From the NCBI GenBank assembly GCA_045611685.1, contig JAZKXO010000032.1, positions 1 through 64,000 of the forward strand: a stretch of DNA of 64,000 nt. The letters are read 5' to 3'. Below the pieces are notes generated by a model that had not been told where the DNA came from, searched no databases, and was given only the letters and a program-made list of their open reading frames with translations. This stretch comes from SIG701 sp045611685 (GTDB lineage: Bacteria > Bacillota > Clostridia > Oscillospirales > CAG-272). Of the stretch, positions 9,612-17,548 are shown piece after piece. The position numbers and the translations under genes were made by a program. Positions within the stretch are counted from its first letter, which is position 1. Each line of letters begins with the position of its first letter.

Positions 9612-11125
9612 TTCGTACGTTTTTGGGTTTCTTCCCATGCTGTGCGGGCGATACCCGCCTCATCGAAGGGCTGTTTCCCCCCTTCGTTGATCTCGTATTT
9701 TTCGTGCCCCTTTCCAGCAAAGAGCAGGATCTCTCCCGGTTTTGCCTCTCTTATGGCGTATCGGATCGCCTCACGTCGGTCGGGAATTACGATATGCGGC
9801 TTTTCCCGATCGATCCCACGAAGGATCTCTTTGATGATTACCTCGGTTTTCTCCGTACGGCTGTTGTCCGCCGTGACGATCACAAAATCAGAGAGCGCTG
9901 ACGCGATCCGTCCCATCCGCGGTCGTTTAGACGCGTCTCTGTCACCGCCGCAACCAAATAGAAGCGTGATCTTCTCCCCTTTGCCGCGTGCCTCGCGCAT
10001 CGTTCTGAGAAGCGTTTCCAGTGCGGCGGGCGTATGCGCGTAATCAATAAACAGAGAGAATGGCGCGTCCGTCAGCTCCACCCGTTCCAGCCTTCCCGAA
10101 ACGCCGGGGAAAGAGGCAAGAGTCTCCTGCACGGTTACGGGATCAACACCGAGCCTGAGAGCGGCGGTGATCGCGAGCATCGTATTGGAAACCGTGAATC
10201 TGCCGGGTATGGGAACGCGGACACGAAAGGCCGCGTTATTTGAAAAATAAATGTAGGACACGCCAGCGACACCGTTTGTAACGATGCCCTTTGCAGTAAC
10301 CTCTCTCTCTCCCGTCCATGCGCCGTCGGTACAGCACCGGATAAACGAGCACGCAGGAGAAAGCCCCATGAGACGATCGGCATACGGATCATCCATATTC
10401 ACGATGCCCGACGGAGCAAGGCTGAAAAGTCTCGCTTTCGCCTTGAGGTACTCCTCCATCGTGCCGTGGTAATCGAGATGCTCGGGGGAGAGATTTGTAA
10501 AGAGTGCCATATCAATATGCATGGCATCGAGCTTTCCGAGATGAAGTGCGTGCGACGTAGCCTCAAGGATGAGCACCTCAACGCCCGCATCGCGCATCCT
10601 CGCCGCCGCCCCGTAGAGATACTCCGGATCGGGCGTCGTCATGGCCGCCGGCGTGTCGCTCAGTTCCCCGCCTCCCGAAAGATCAATCTCCTCACTGATG
10701 CTTTGGCACCTTACCGTTCCGATAATTCCCGTCTTGTACCCCGCGCCGTCAAGAATGGCACGGAGAAGGTGCGCCGTGGAAGTTTTTCCGTTGGTGCCGG
10801 TAACGGCGATCACACGCATATTCCTTGTCGGATCTCCGAATCGGTTGTTCCAGATCTTAGCAGCCGCATGCCTTGTATCCTTGACAGCGATGTACGGCAC
10901 CCCCTCGGGTACCGACTCGCCTTCGTTTATGACGGCGGCATAAGCGCCGCGCGCGACGGCGTCTCCGATATATCGGTGTCCGTTTCGCCGCGTGCCGTCA
11001 AGGCAGAGAAACAAGCTTCCCTCCGTTGCCCTTCGGGAATCGGAAACGATGGCAGATATATCTCTCTGAAGGTCGGCATCGAGCGCCGCAACGTCCACGC
11101 CGGACAAAAGAGCGGATAACTTCAT
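9608..11125 (-). CDS. murE: UDP-MurNAc-tripeptide synthetase MurE, probably DAP-adding
   Basis: MurE adds the third stem-peptide amino acid to UDP-MurNAc-L-Ala-D-Glu. The 505-aa protein has the Mur ligase N-domain (VSDSRRATEGSLFLCL), the ATP loop VTGTNGKTSTAHLL near 115 and the LFTNLSPEHLDYHG region. The C-terminal specificity motif reads DNSRTE, versus DNPR in meso-diaminopimelate ligases. The arginine that recognises DAP is kept, so DAP is the inferred substrate, but the Pro-to-Ser change is unusual. GGAGG precedes the ATG by 8 bases, and the gap to the PBP gene upstream is 52 bp. Confidence 0.95.
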   Translation of the reverse strand: MKLSALLSGVDVAALDADLQRDISAIVSDSRRATEGSLFLCLDGTRRNGHRYIGDAVARGAYAAVINEGESVPEGVPYIAVKDTRHAAAKIWNNRFGDPTRNMRVIAVTGTNGKTSTAHLLRAILDGAGYKTGIIGTVRCQSISEEIDLSGGGELSDTPAAMTTPDPEYLYGAAARMRDAGVEVLILEATSHALHLGKLDAMHIDMALFTNLSPEHLDYHGTMEEYLKAKARLFSLAPSGIVNMDDPYADRLMGLSPACSFIRCCTDGAWTGEREVTAKGIVTNGVAGVSYIYFSNNAAFRVRVPIPGRFTVSNTMLAITAALRLGVDPVTVQETLASFPGVSGRLERVELTDAPFSLFIDYAHTPAALETLLRTMREARGKGEKITLLFGCGGDRDASKRPRMGRIASALSDFVIVTADNSRTEKTEVIIKEILRGIDREKPHIVIPDRREAIRYAIREAKPGEILLFAGKGHEKYEINEGGKQPFDEAGIARTAWEETQKRTK

Positions 11126-11177
11126 ATAATCCCTCCAGAAGCAAAATTTGTGAGAATTTATACTTCCGGGGGATGCG

Positions 11178-13493
11178 TCAGTCGTCGGTAAGTCCGAGAT
11201 GACGCACCTCTATTGTAACGACCGTGGCCGAAGGCACGATCTCTCCTGCGGCGGGCGACTGGCTGATGACCGTAGCGGTATCGCCGTTCGTAGCACCTGT
11301 GATAGAAACGTTGAAGCCTGCGTTCACAAGGAGTCTGTTCGCCGCCTCGGCGGTCTTACCCACCAAGTCGGGCACGGTTACCGTATTTTTCGGTGTCTCC
11401 TCTCCCGTGTACAGGATCAGTTTACCGGTGTCCTTGAATATCGTTGATCCGGCGGCAGGTACCTGCGCCGTCACCGTATCGCCGTCGCCAACGATCGTAT
11501 ACTTAATGCCGCGCCAGCCGAGGTCGGCAACACTTGCCTCTCTCGTTGCGCCCACATAGTTTGAGATGCTGATCTCAATCTTTTTCAGCTCTTCCTCGGT
11601 GTACTGTGCCTCCACCCCGAGATACGGCAGAACGAAGGAAAGGAGCTTCGATACGTACGGAGCAGCTACTACGCTGCCGTATACACTGCCCTTCATCGGC
11701 TCATCGACTATGATAAGTACCGCCACCTTCGGATCATCCGCAGGGGCGTATGCCACGCACGAGCCGATTCGGAACGATTTTTCGCCGTTTTCGTCGAGTT
11801 TATCTCGTTTCTCGGACGTACCGGTTTTCGCGGCAACCTTGTATCCTTTTACGTAAGCGTTTTTCGCGCCGCCGTTACCGGATACGCCGTCTTCCAAAAT
11901 CCACGTAATCGTATCGCAGGTTTCTGTACTAATCACCTGCCGTTTTGACTCATCCTCGTAGGACTGTATCACGTTACCGCTGTCATCAACGATCTCCTTG
12001 AGAAGATGCGGCGTTACGAGATATCCTCCGTTGGCAACGGAGGCAACGGCCGTGATCTGTTGGAGCGCTGTCGTCTTAAAGGTTTGACCGAACGCGTACA
12101 CCGCCAGAGAAACGCCGCCGAAATCCTTATAACTACTAATGATCGAAGGGCTTTCCCCGGGCAGATCCACACCGGTAACGGAACCGTAGCCAAATGCTAA
12201 AAAGTAATCGTAAAACATGTCTCTGCCGACCTTCTGTGCGATCTGCATCATCGTCGGGTTGCAGGACTGCTGGAGCATCTGATAAAACGGAAGCGTTCCG
12301 TGCCCGCCTTTTTTGTGGCAGTGCACGTTGCCGTATCCGTCTACAAAATAGGCACCGTTACAAGAGAAATTCTGCTTGATATTCACACAGTCTTCCTCGA
12401 GCGCCATAGCGGTCGTTAAAATCTTGAAGGTAGAGCCGGGCTCATACAGTTCGGTAACCGCTTTGTTCTTCCACATCGTATAAAGCAAATTCATCTTTGA
12501 ATCGGCATACGAAGGAGATTCCGGATCGAGAAGCGCGAGCTTTGCCTGGGACTCTTCATCAAGCGTATAAGGCTGATTCAAGTCAAACGACGGGTACGTC
12601 GCCATGCCCAAAATGCCGCCGGTATCGACGTCCATTACGATGCCGGTAACGCGGTTGCCCGCGCCGGATTCGTAGTAAGTATCCTTCAGTTGGTTTTCGA
12701 GCTCGTACTGGATATACATATCCAGGGTCGTTACGATATTGTATCCGTTCTCCGCCTCAACGTAGCTTTCGTAATCGAACGGCATATCGTTGTTATGTGC
12801 ATCCTGCGCTTTGATGTATCTGCCCGACGTTCCTTCCATAATGTTGTTATAGTAGGATTCGAGGCCGTATATGCCCGCGCCGTCGCTGTTCGTAAAGCCG
12901 ATTACGTGAGAGGCGAGCGTATCGTACGGATAATAGCGGATCGACGATGCTCTCAAATAAATCTGCCTGGTAAGATCGTATTCAGAAATAAACTCCCGCA
13001 CAAGATCCGCGGTTTCTTCATCCACGTTTTTCTTTATGACCTCGTAGCGGCGTCCGTTTTTCGCCGCCTTCTCGATAACGGAATCGTATTCCACACCAAG
13101 AATATCGGAAAGCGCGCGGGCGATGAGGTGATTCATGGGGATATTCTCATACGACGTTCCGTCGGACGCACTCCACGCATAAAGCGCATCCTCCCCCTCT
13201 GCCTCGGCCATCGCGTCAATAATGTCCTGCGGAGAGATAAAAATGAGATACACCGTGGCGTTCGTAGCCAGCGTGTTTCCGTTTCTGTCGTAAATCGTAC
13301 CACGTTCCGGATTGACCTCCGTCTCGTAGGTAAGCTGGTTCAAAACCTCTTTTTGATAGTAATCATACTGAAGAATCTGCAGATCAAACAGCGCGTACAC
13401 GAGGACGGCCGCTACGGCGACAAACAATCCCATAAGCACGAGAGCGCGTTTCATTGTTTTTTGATCGATTCTTTTGGCGGAAGCCTGCGCCAC
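11178..13493 (-). CDS. spoVD: Class B penicillin-binding protein, SpoVD/PBP2B type, with two PASTA domains
   Basis: This is a monofunctional DD-transpeptidase that cross-links peptidoglycan with its SEDS partner. The likely start is the GTG at 13493, behind GGGAGGG with 6-base spacing, giving 771 aa; ATGs slightly upstream lack a site. One membrane helix near the N-terminus precedes the dimerisation domain (NPERGTIYDRNG). The transpeptidase motifs are STFK (serine nucleophile), SCN and KTGT. Two C-terminal PASTA modules follow. SpoVD (cortex) and PBP2B (division) share this form. The SigE-like promoter upstream favours a sporulation role, but no other class B PBP gene is in the cluster, so it may serve both. 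Confidence 0.9.
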   Translation of the reverse strand: MAQASAKRIDQKTMKRALVLMGLFVAVAAVLVYALFDLQILQYDYYQKEVLNQLTYETEVNPERGTIYDRNGNTLATNATVYLIFISPQDIIDAMAEAEGEDALYAWSASDGTSYENIPMNHLIARALSDILGVEYDSVIEKAAKNGRRYEVIKKNVDEETADLVREFISEYDLTRQIYLRASSIRYYPYDTLASHVIGFTNSDGAGIYGLESYYNNIMEGTSGRYIKAQDAHNNDMPFDYESYVEAENGYNIVTTLDMYIQYELENQLKDTYYESGAGNRVTGIVMDVDTGGILGMATYPSFDLNQPYTLDEESQAKLALLDPESPSYADSKMNLLYTMWKNKAVTELYEPGSTFKILTTAMALEEDCVNIKQNFSCNGAYFVDGYGNVHCHKKGGHGTLPFYQMLQQSCNPTMMQIAQKVGRDMFYDYFLAFGYGSVTGVDLPGESPSIISSYKDFGGVSLAVYAFGQTFKTTALQQITAVASVANGGYLVTPHLLKEIVDDSGNVIQSYEDESKRQVISTETCDTITWILEDGVSGNGGAKNAYVKGYKVAAKTGTSEKRDKLDENGEKSFRIGSCVAYAPADDPKVAVLIIVDEPMKGSVYGSVVAAPYVSKLLSFVLPYLGVEAQYTEEELKKIEISISNYVGATREASVADLGWRGIKYTIVGDGDTVTAQVPAAGSTIFKDTGKLILYTGEETPKNTVTVPDLVGKTAEAANRLLVNAGFNVSITGATNGDTATVISQSPAAGEIVPSATVVTIEVRHLGLTDD

Positions 13494-13541
13494 CTTTTTT
13501 CCCTCCCGCATATAAGCAGTTCTCACATGGATGCTTTATCG

Positions 13542-13581
13542 AAAAAAGCAAGCATAGGTTTTTCCGTACTGTTATGCTTGC
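13542..13581 (-). terminator. Terminator or attenuator between ftsL and spoVD
   Basis: On the minus strand a 9-bp stem (13573-13581 with 13548-13556, 16-nt loop) is followed directly by six U (13547-13542). It lies downstream of the SigE-like promoter and about 50 bases before the spoVD start, so it would affect both read-through from ftsL and transcripts from that promoter. Confidence 0.65.
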
Positions 13582-13601
13582 GATTTCTTATTTCTCTCTA
13601 T

Positions 13602-13630
13602 ATTGTATGAAAACGGCAGGCAAAACATGC
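13602..13630 (-). promoter_or_regulatory. Candidate SigE-type sporulation promoter for spoVD
   Basis: On the minus strand GCATGTT (13624-13630), a 14-bp spacer and CATACAAT (13602-13609) match the mother-cell SigE consensus of Bacillus (KMATATT, 13-15 bp, CATACAnT) at six of seven and all of eight positions. B. subtilis spoVD is itself SigE-controlled. No SigA-type -35 fits the same -10. Confidence 0.55.
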
Positions 13631-13710
13631 ATCCTTACCGCAGTGCAGGTTTTGCAAAAACGCGGGGACGCCGTATTGCGTGCCCGCGTCTGTCAATTTT
13701 CCATCGTTTG

Positions 13711-14529
13711 TCAGTCTATGTATTCTCGCAGTCTCTGAAAATTCTCGCCGATTGCGGAAAGCATATTTCCGAGAACGCCGTTTTGTGTTTTCGCATCATC
13801 ATCTTCGTGTACGGCCAGTTCCACGCGGTTGCCGCCGGATACGGATACGTAGCGGCTTTCCACCAGATCGTTTTTCACCATGCCGATTTCATTGACGGCG
13901 ATGTCCTCAATCACGCGAATGTCATCCCGCTTTTCAAGCCGAAGCGCAAGTTCTTCTTCTACCTCAGCAAGTGCCTGCTGCTCTGCCTTGAGCATATCAA
14001 TCTCATTGGAAAGCTCGTAATTCTGCGCAAAGCTGAGGACGATGATCATGATCATCATCGTAAAGATACTGAGCATAACAAGTGCCGCAAACGGGAACGG
14101 GGCACGCGCCAGGCGAACCTCGGCGACGGGAGCCTTTGCCTTTGCCTGACGGGCAGCGGCGGCAGCAGAACGGTTCCGCATCATCTCGATGCGGTTAGAT
14201 GCCGACACCGCAGCGGCGCGTGGAGTCTCTCTTTGGATGGCGGCAACGTTCACCTTTTTCTCGGGCGCACGACGCACGTTTGGCTGAACGGAAGCGGGCG
14301 TCCGACTCTGTGCCGGACGGGCCGTATTCGCCATCCGCTTTTCTTTCATCGGATCCGGTGCATTCTCGTAAGGATTGAGTCCTCTCTGCACCCGTTCGAT
14401 CATCACGGACGTTTCGACAGCGGAATACTTGGCAACGGCCACACGACACCGATCGGCAAACTGCCGTCTCAGTTTATCGCACAGCGGATTTCCAGTGGAA
14501 ATATTGTAATTTGCACCGTATGCTGCCAT
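13711..14529 (-). CDS. ftsL: FtsL-like division protein with unusually long cytoplasmic tail
   Basis: Position (between rsmH and the PBP gene) and layout identify an FtsL-type divisome protein. The 272 aa comprise a 145-residue cytoplasmic tail rich in Arg, Ala and Pro, one membrane helix at about 146-167, then a coiled coil of the FtsL/DivIC kind (NEIDMLKAEQQALAEVEEELALRLE) and a short tail. FtsL is normally about 90-130 aa, so the tail is the odd part. GAGGAG precedes the ATG. Sequence identity to known FtsL is low, so the name rests on context and architecture. Confidence 0.75.
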   Translation of the reverse strand: MAAYGANYNISTGNPLCDKLRRQFADRCRVAVAKYSAVETSVMIERVQRGLNPYENAPDPMKEKRMANTARPAQSRTPASVQPNVRRAPEKKVNVAAIQRETPRAAAVSASNRIEMMRNRSAAAAARQAKAKAPVAEVRLARAPFPFAALVMLSIFTMMIMIIVLSFAQNYELSNEIDMLKAEQQALAEVEEELALRLEKRDDIRVIEDIAVNEIGMVKNDLVESRYVSVSGGNRVELAVHEDDDAKTQNGVLGNMLSAIGENFQRLREYID

Positions 14530-14581
14530 GTTTCGTACTCCTCTTTATCGTTTATTTTTGTCGCCGTCCGGGGACGGGCGA

Positions 14582-15523
14582 TCATCCTATCTTCTCGGCA
14601 CCGCGCAGTTTCGCGCAATGCGATCGGGAATTTTCTTTAATTTCCTCTTCAGTGGGCAAGATGGGCTTTTTGCTGAAAAGCTTGATCTTCGGCTTGTTGC
14701 CGCACACACACACCGGGAAACTCGGCGGGCAGGTACACCCTTGCGAGAGTGCCGCAAACGTCTGCTTTGTGATCCGATCCTCCAGTGAGTGAAACGTGAT
14801 CACCGCGGCACGGCCGCCCGGGTTCAGTCGGTCAATCGCGGCTTCGATCGAGGGAGCGATAGCGGAAAGTTCGCCGTTCACCTCAATGCGGATCGCCTGA
14901 AAGCTCCGTCTGGCGGGGTGCTGATTTTCCTTGTACCGTGCGGCGGCGGGAATCGCCCCGCTTATGATACCGGCAAGTTCCGTCGTTTTTTCGATCGGCT
15001 TTATCTGTCTGGCCTCGAGAATGGCGCGTGCGATGCGGGGAGCAAATTTCTCTTCGCCAAAATCTCTGAGAATGCGGATCAGATCCGCCTCAGCGTATCC
15101 GTTCACCACGTCCGCCGCCGTTATGCCGGACGCCTGATCCATACGCATATCGAGCGGCGCTTCTGCCATATAGGAGAAGCCGCGGTCTTTTTCATCGAGC
15201 TGATAGGACGAGACACCGAGGTCCCACATCACGCCGTCGATCTTCTCGAGCCCCAGCATATCGAGCACCGAGCCGATCTCGGAAAAATTTGATTTAACAA
15301 GCGTTACCCGATCGGCAAAGGGAGCAAGCCGTTTCTCCGAGGCAGCGAGTGCCGCATCGTCCCGATCGAGACAAATGAGTCGGCCTCCCAAAGGGAGACG
15401 CGATGCAATCTCATACGAATGACCGCCGCCGCCGGCCGTGCAGTCCACATAGACGCCGCCGCGTGCGGGATCAAGAATTTCCATACACTCACGGGCAAGA
15501 ACGGATACGTGGGAGAATTCCAT
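14582..15523 (-). CDS. rsmH: 16S rRNA (cytosine-1402-N4) methyltransferase RsmH
   Basis: RsmH methylates N4 of C1402 in the ribosomal P site using S-adenosylmethionine. The 313-aa protein opens with HVSVLARECMEIL and has the SAM motif YVDCTAGGGGHSYEI, the DGVMWDLGVSSYQLD segment, and the C-terminal AVITFHSLEDRITKQ. The ATG at 15523 is preceded by AAGGGACGG. It is the second gene of the cluster, 36 bp after mraZ, the order conserved across bacteria. Confidence 0.97.
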   Translation of the reverse strand: MEFSHVSVLARECMEILDPARGGVYVDCTAGGGGHSYEIASRLPLGGRLICLDRDDAALAASEKRLAPFADRVTLVKSNFSEIGSVLDMLGLEKIDGVMWDLGVSSYQLDEKDRGFSYMAEAPLDMRMDQASGITAADVVNGYAEADLIRILRDFGEEKFAPRIARAILEARQIKPIEKTTELAGIISGAIPAAARYKENQHPARRSFQAIRIEVNGELSAIAPSIEAAIDRLNPGGRAAVITFHSLEDRITKQTFAALSQGCTCPPSFPVCVCGNKPKIKLFSKKPILPTEEEIKENSRSHCAKLRGAEKIG

Positions 15524-15559
15524 CGTCTTGTTCCGTCCCTTCCCCAAAATTTTCTAAAA

Positions 15560-15979
15560 TCAGAATCCGAGCGAGATCATAAGATCACGAAGTGCGTCGG
15601 ACTGTTCGTTTTCGCTGTTTTTGTTCCAGATCTCCTCCGCCCAGATTTCGGCGCGGCGTCCGCATCCTACGATAACGGCGCTTTTCTCAATACCTGCGTG
15701 GGAGACCAGTTCTGCGGGAACGAGCACGCGTCCCTGACTGTCCGGCTGGACTTCCGTTGCGTTGGCGTAAAGGAAGCGAGCAATCTCTCTGGCCTGCGTG
15801 GAGGGCAGCTGATCGAGTTTCTCGGCGTATCTTTCCCACTCCTCTTTGGAGTACACAGACAGGCACTTGTCTATGCTTCGCGTGATGACGAACGATTCGC
15901 CCAACTGTTCACGGTGCTTTGCGGGAATAAAGAGTCTGTTTTTCGCATCGAGATTATGCGTAAACTTGCCCATCAACAT
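15560..15979 (-). CDS. mraZ: Transcriptional regulator MraZ
   Basis: MraZ is a small AbrB-fold DNA-binding protein that regulates the division/wall operon by binding repeats ahead of its own gene. The 139-aa protein shows the duplicated SpoVT/AbrB-like motif: GKFTHNLDAKNRLFIPAKHRE near the N-terminus and VQPDSQGRVLVPAEL in the second half. AAAGGGGG lies 9 bases before the ATG at 15979. The matching repeats are visible over the promoter upstream. Confidence 0.96.
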   Translation of the reverse strand: MLMGKFTHNLDAKNRLFIPAKHREQLGESFVITRSIDKCLSVYSKEEWERYAEKLDQLPSTQAREIARFLYANATEVQPDSQGRVLVPAELVSHAGIEKSAVIVGCGRRAEIWAEEIWNKNSENEQSDALRDLMISLGF

Positions 15980-16011
15980 AAACAAACGCCCCCTTTCCGT
16001 GTGAAAACGCT

Positions 16012-16038
16012 CTACTTTCCACCACGTTTCACCACTTT
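16012..16038 (-). promoter_or_regulatory. MraZ operator: three 10-bp-spaced direct repeats
   Basis: On the minus strand AAAGTGG (16038-16032), AACGTGG (16028-16022) and AAAGTAG (16018-16012) repeat with exactly 10-bp spacing, just downstream of the -10 box. MraZ proteins are known to bind three or four such short GTG-containing direct repeats spaced one helical turn apart. This supports autoregulation of the cluster. Confidence 0.75.
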
Positions 16039-16044
16039 GATAAT

Positions 16045-16073
16045 ATTATACCCTATTCAAAATTAAATTTCAA
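16045..16073 (-). promoter_or_regulatory. SigA promoter of the mraZ division/wall operon
   Basis: On the minus strand TTGAAA (16068-16073), a 17-bp spacer and TATAAT (16045-16050). The start point would fall inside the MraZ repeats, about 60 bp upstream of mraZ. Confidence 0.85.
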
Positions 16074-16289
16074 GACCTTTTTCAATGAATTATATAAAAT
16101 TTCTCTATTTTTTTTCGTATTTCTCCCGCGTTCCCGTGATTTCCCGTCATCACCCTGTCTAAATATTCTCTTCTTTGCCAAAAAACGCTAAAAATTCCGT
16201 TTGGCAGACGCCGATTATGCGACAAGAACATTTGTTTTTAGGCAAATGCGGCTGCACTTATTATGCCCCCTCGCGCCCTCCATTGGGGA

Positions 16290-16329
16290 GGTAAAAAAAC
16301 AAAAGACACGCCTCGACAGGCGTGTCTTT
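16290..16329 (-). terminator. coaD intrinsic terminator
   Basis: A perfect 12-bp stem (16302-16313 with 16318-16329, 4-nt loop) is followed on the minus strand by a run of seven U. It begins about 12 bases past the coaD stop and ends the uvrC-rsmD-coaD unit. Confidence 0.92.
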
Positions 16330-16341
16330 GATGATGAATAT

Positions 16342-16869
16342 TTATACGTTTTCGCGTTTTTTAAAGATTTCAAGCGCCGCCTCAGCGGCACTTTCGGGCA
16401 TGGCGTCCCCGATCGGGCAGCCGTACTTCAGAAGCTCACGCACATAGGTGGAACTGACGCAGGCAATCTCCGGCTTCGCGGGCAGAATCACCGTTTCAAG
16501 ATCGGGAGAGAACCGCTTCATTATCGAAGAGAGCGAATACTCGTAATCGAAATCAGAGGCGCACCGTGCACCGCGCACGATATAAGAAATACCACGCGCA
16601 GCCGCATATTCGGAGGAGAGCCCCTCACAGATCTCAGCTTTCACGTTCGTGATTCCGCGGCATGCCAGCTCGTCGGTCGCCGCTTTGAGAATGATGAGCC
16701 GCTCGTCATACGAGAACATACCGCCGGCGCGAGAATCCTTCTCGCCGTTGGACATGACCGCCACGTACACGAGATCGAACATTTTCGCCGCACGTTCGAT
16801 GAGATCGACGTGCCCTGCCGTTACAGGATCAAAGCTGCCCGTCAGCATCGCAATACGGTTGTTCGTCAT
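16342..16869 (-). CDS. coaD: Phosphopantetheine adenylyltransferase CoaD
   Basis: CoaD joins ATP and 4'-phosphopantetheine to dephospho-CoA, the penultimate step of coenzyme A synthesis. The 175-aa protein begins with the nucleotidyltransferase motif GSFDPVTAGHVDLIERA (T-x-G-H form) and has the C-terminal ISSTYVREL-like segment VSSTYVRELLKYG. It starts 2 bp after the rsmD stop codon; rsmD-coaD pairing is common in Firmicutes. Confidence 0.96.
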   Translation of the reverse strand: MTNNRIAMLTGSFDPVTAGHVDLIERAAKMFDLVYVAVMSNGEKDSRAGGMFSYDERLIILKAATDELACRGITNVKAEICEGLSSEYAAARGISYIVRGARCASDFDYEYSLSSIMKRFSPDLETVILPAKPEIACVSSTYVRELLKYGCPIGDAMPESAAEAALEIFKKRENV

Positions 16870-16871
16870 AT

Positions 16872-17525
16872 TTACTCCTCCGTTTCGGCGAGGACGGGGC
16901 GAAGTACGGTGATCCGCGTCCGTCCGTATGCGGCGGTACGGTCAATCGTATACTTATCCATAAGTGACGGATCGTCCCCGAGCACGTCCCTCTTCACAGT
17001 CGCCTCTTCTTTTTCGGCGATCTCTTCACGGCTCATACCGCGCTTTGCGTTTTTACCGGTCGGTGCCTCCTCCGTCTCGCAGACGACAGCGGCATCGGGC
17101 GCCAGAAGATCGGCCTCGATAAGTTTTCTGAGAACGTCGGGCAAAATCCCGTCCGCATACGGCGGATCGAGAAATACGATATTGTACTTTTCCCGACCGG
17201 CAGCACCGCGCACAAAGGTCGCCCAATCGGCGCACGAGATACGGCACCGATCAAACAGATGCGTCTTTTTCGCATTCTCCATGATTACCGCATTCGCCTC
17301 ACGCGATGCGTCGATAAGCGTGGCGCGGGCAGCCCCGCGGCTGAGCGCCTCGAGCGCCATCTGTCCCGATCCTGCAAAGAGATCGAGGACGGCACGCCCC
17401 TCCAGTTCAAACTGGAGCATGGAAAACACCGCTTCCTTTACTCTCTCCGCAGTCGGGCGGGTGCTCACGCCCTCGAGTGTCATAAGTTTCGTTCCGCGGG
17501 CCGTGCCCGTAATAATACGCATCAT
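16872..17525 (-). CDS. rsmD: 16S rRNA (guanine-966-N2) methyltransferase RsmD
   Basis: RsmD methylates N2 of G966 in 16S rRNA. The 217-aa protein opens with RIITGTARG and RPTAERVKEAVFSML, has the SAM-binding LDLFAGSGQMALEALSRG and the catalytic DPPY motif in NIVFLDPPYADG. GAGGAG precedes an ATGATG start. It sits 23 bp after uvrC and nearly touches coaD. The C-terminal region (about 165-217) is longer than the usual family end and looks unconserved. Confidence 0.94.
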   Translation of the reverse strand: MMRIITGTARGTKLMTLEGVSTRPTAERVKEAVFSMLQFELEGRAVLDLFAGSGQMALEALSRGAARATLIDASREANAVIMENAKKTHLFDRCRISCADWATFVRGAAGREKYNIVFLDPPYADGILPDVLRKLIEADLLAPDAAVVCETEEAPTGKNAKRGMSREEIAEKEEATVKRDVLGDDPSLMDKYTIDRTAAYGRTRITVLRPVLAETEE

Positions 17526-17548
17526 AGATTCTGTCTCCTCTGTGTTTA

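Larger units (their letters stand above)
15980..16341. other. Intergenic region between mraZ and coaD
   Basis: This 362-bp gap holds the mraZ promoter and MraZ operator on the mraZ side and the coaD terminator on the other. The middle part (about 16075-16285) is T-rich and shows no ORF or stable structure that I can support. Confidence 0.7.
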
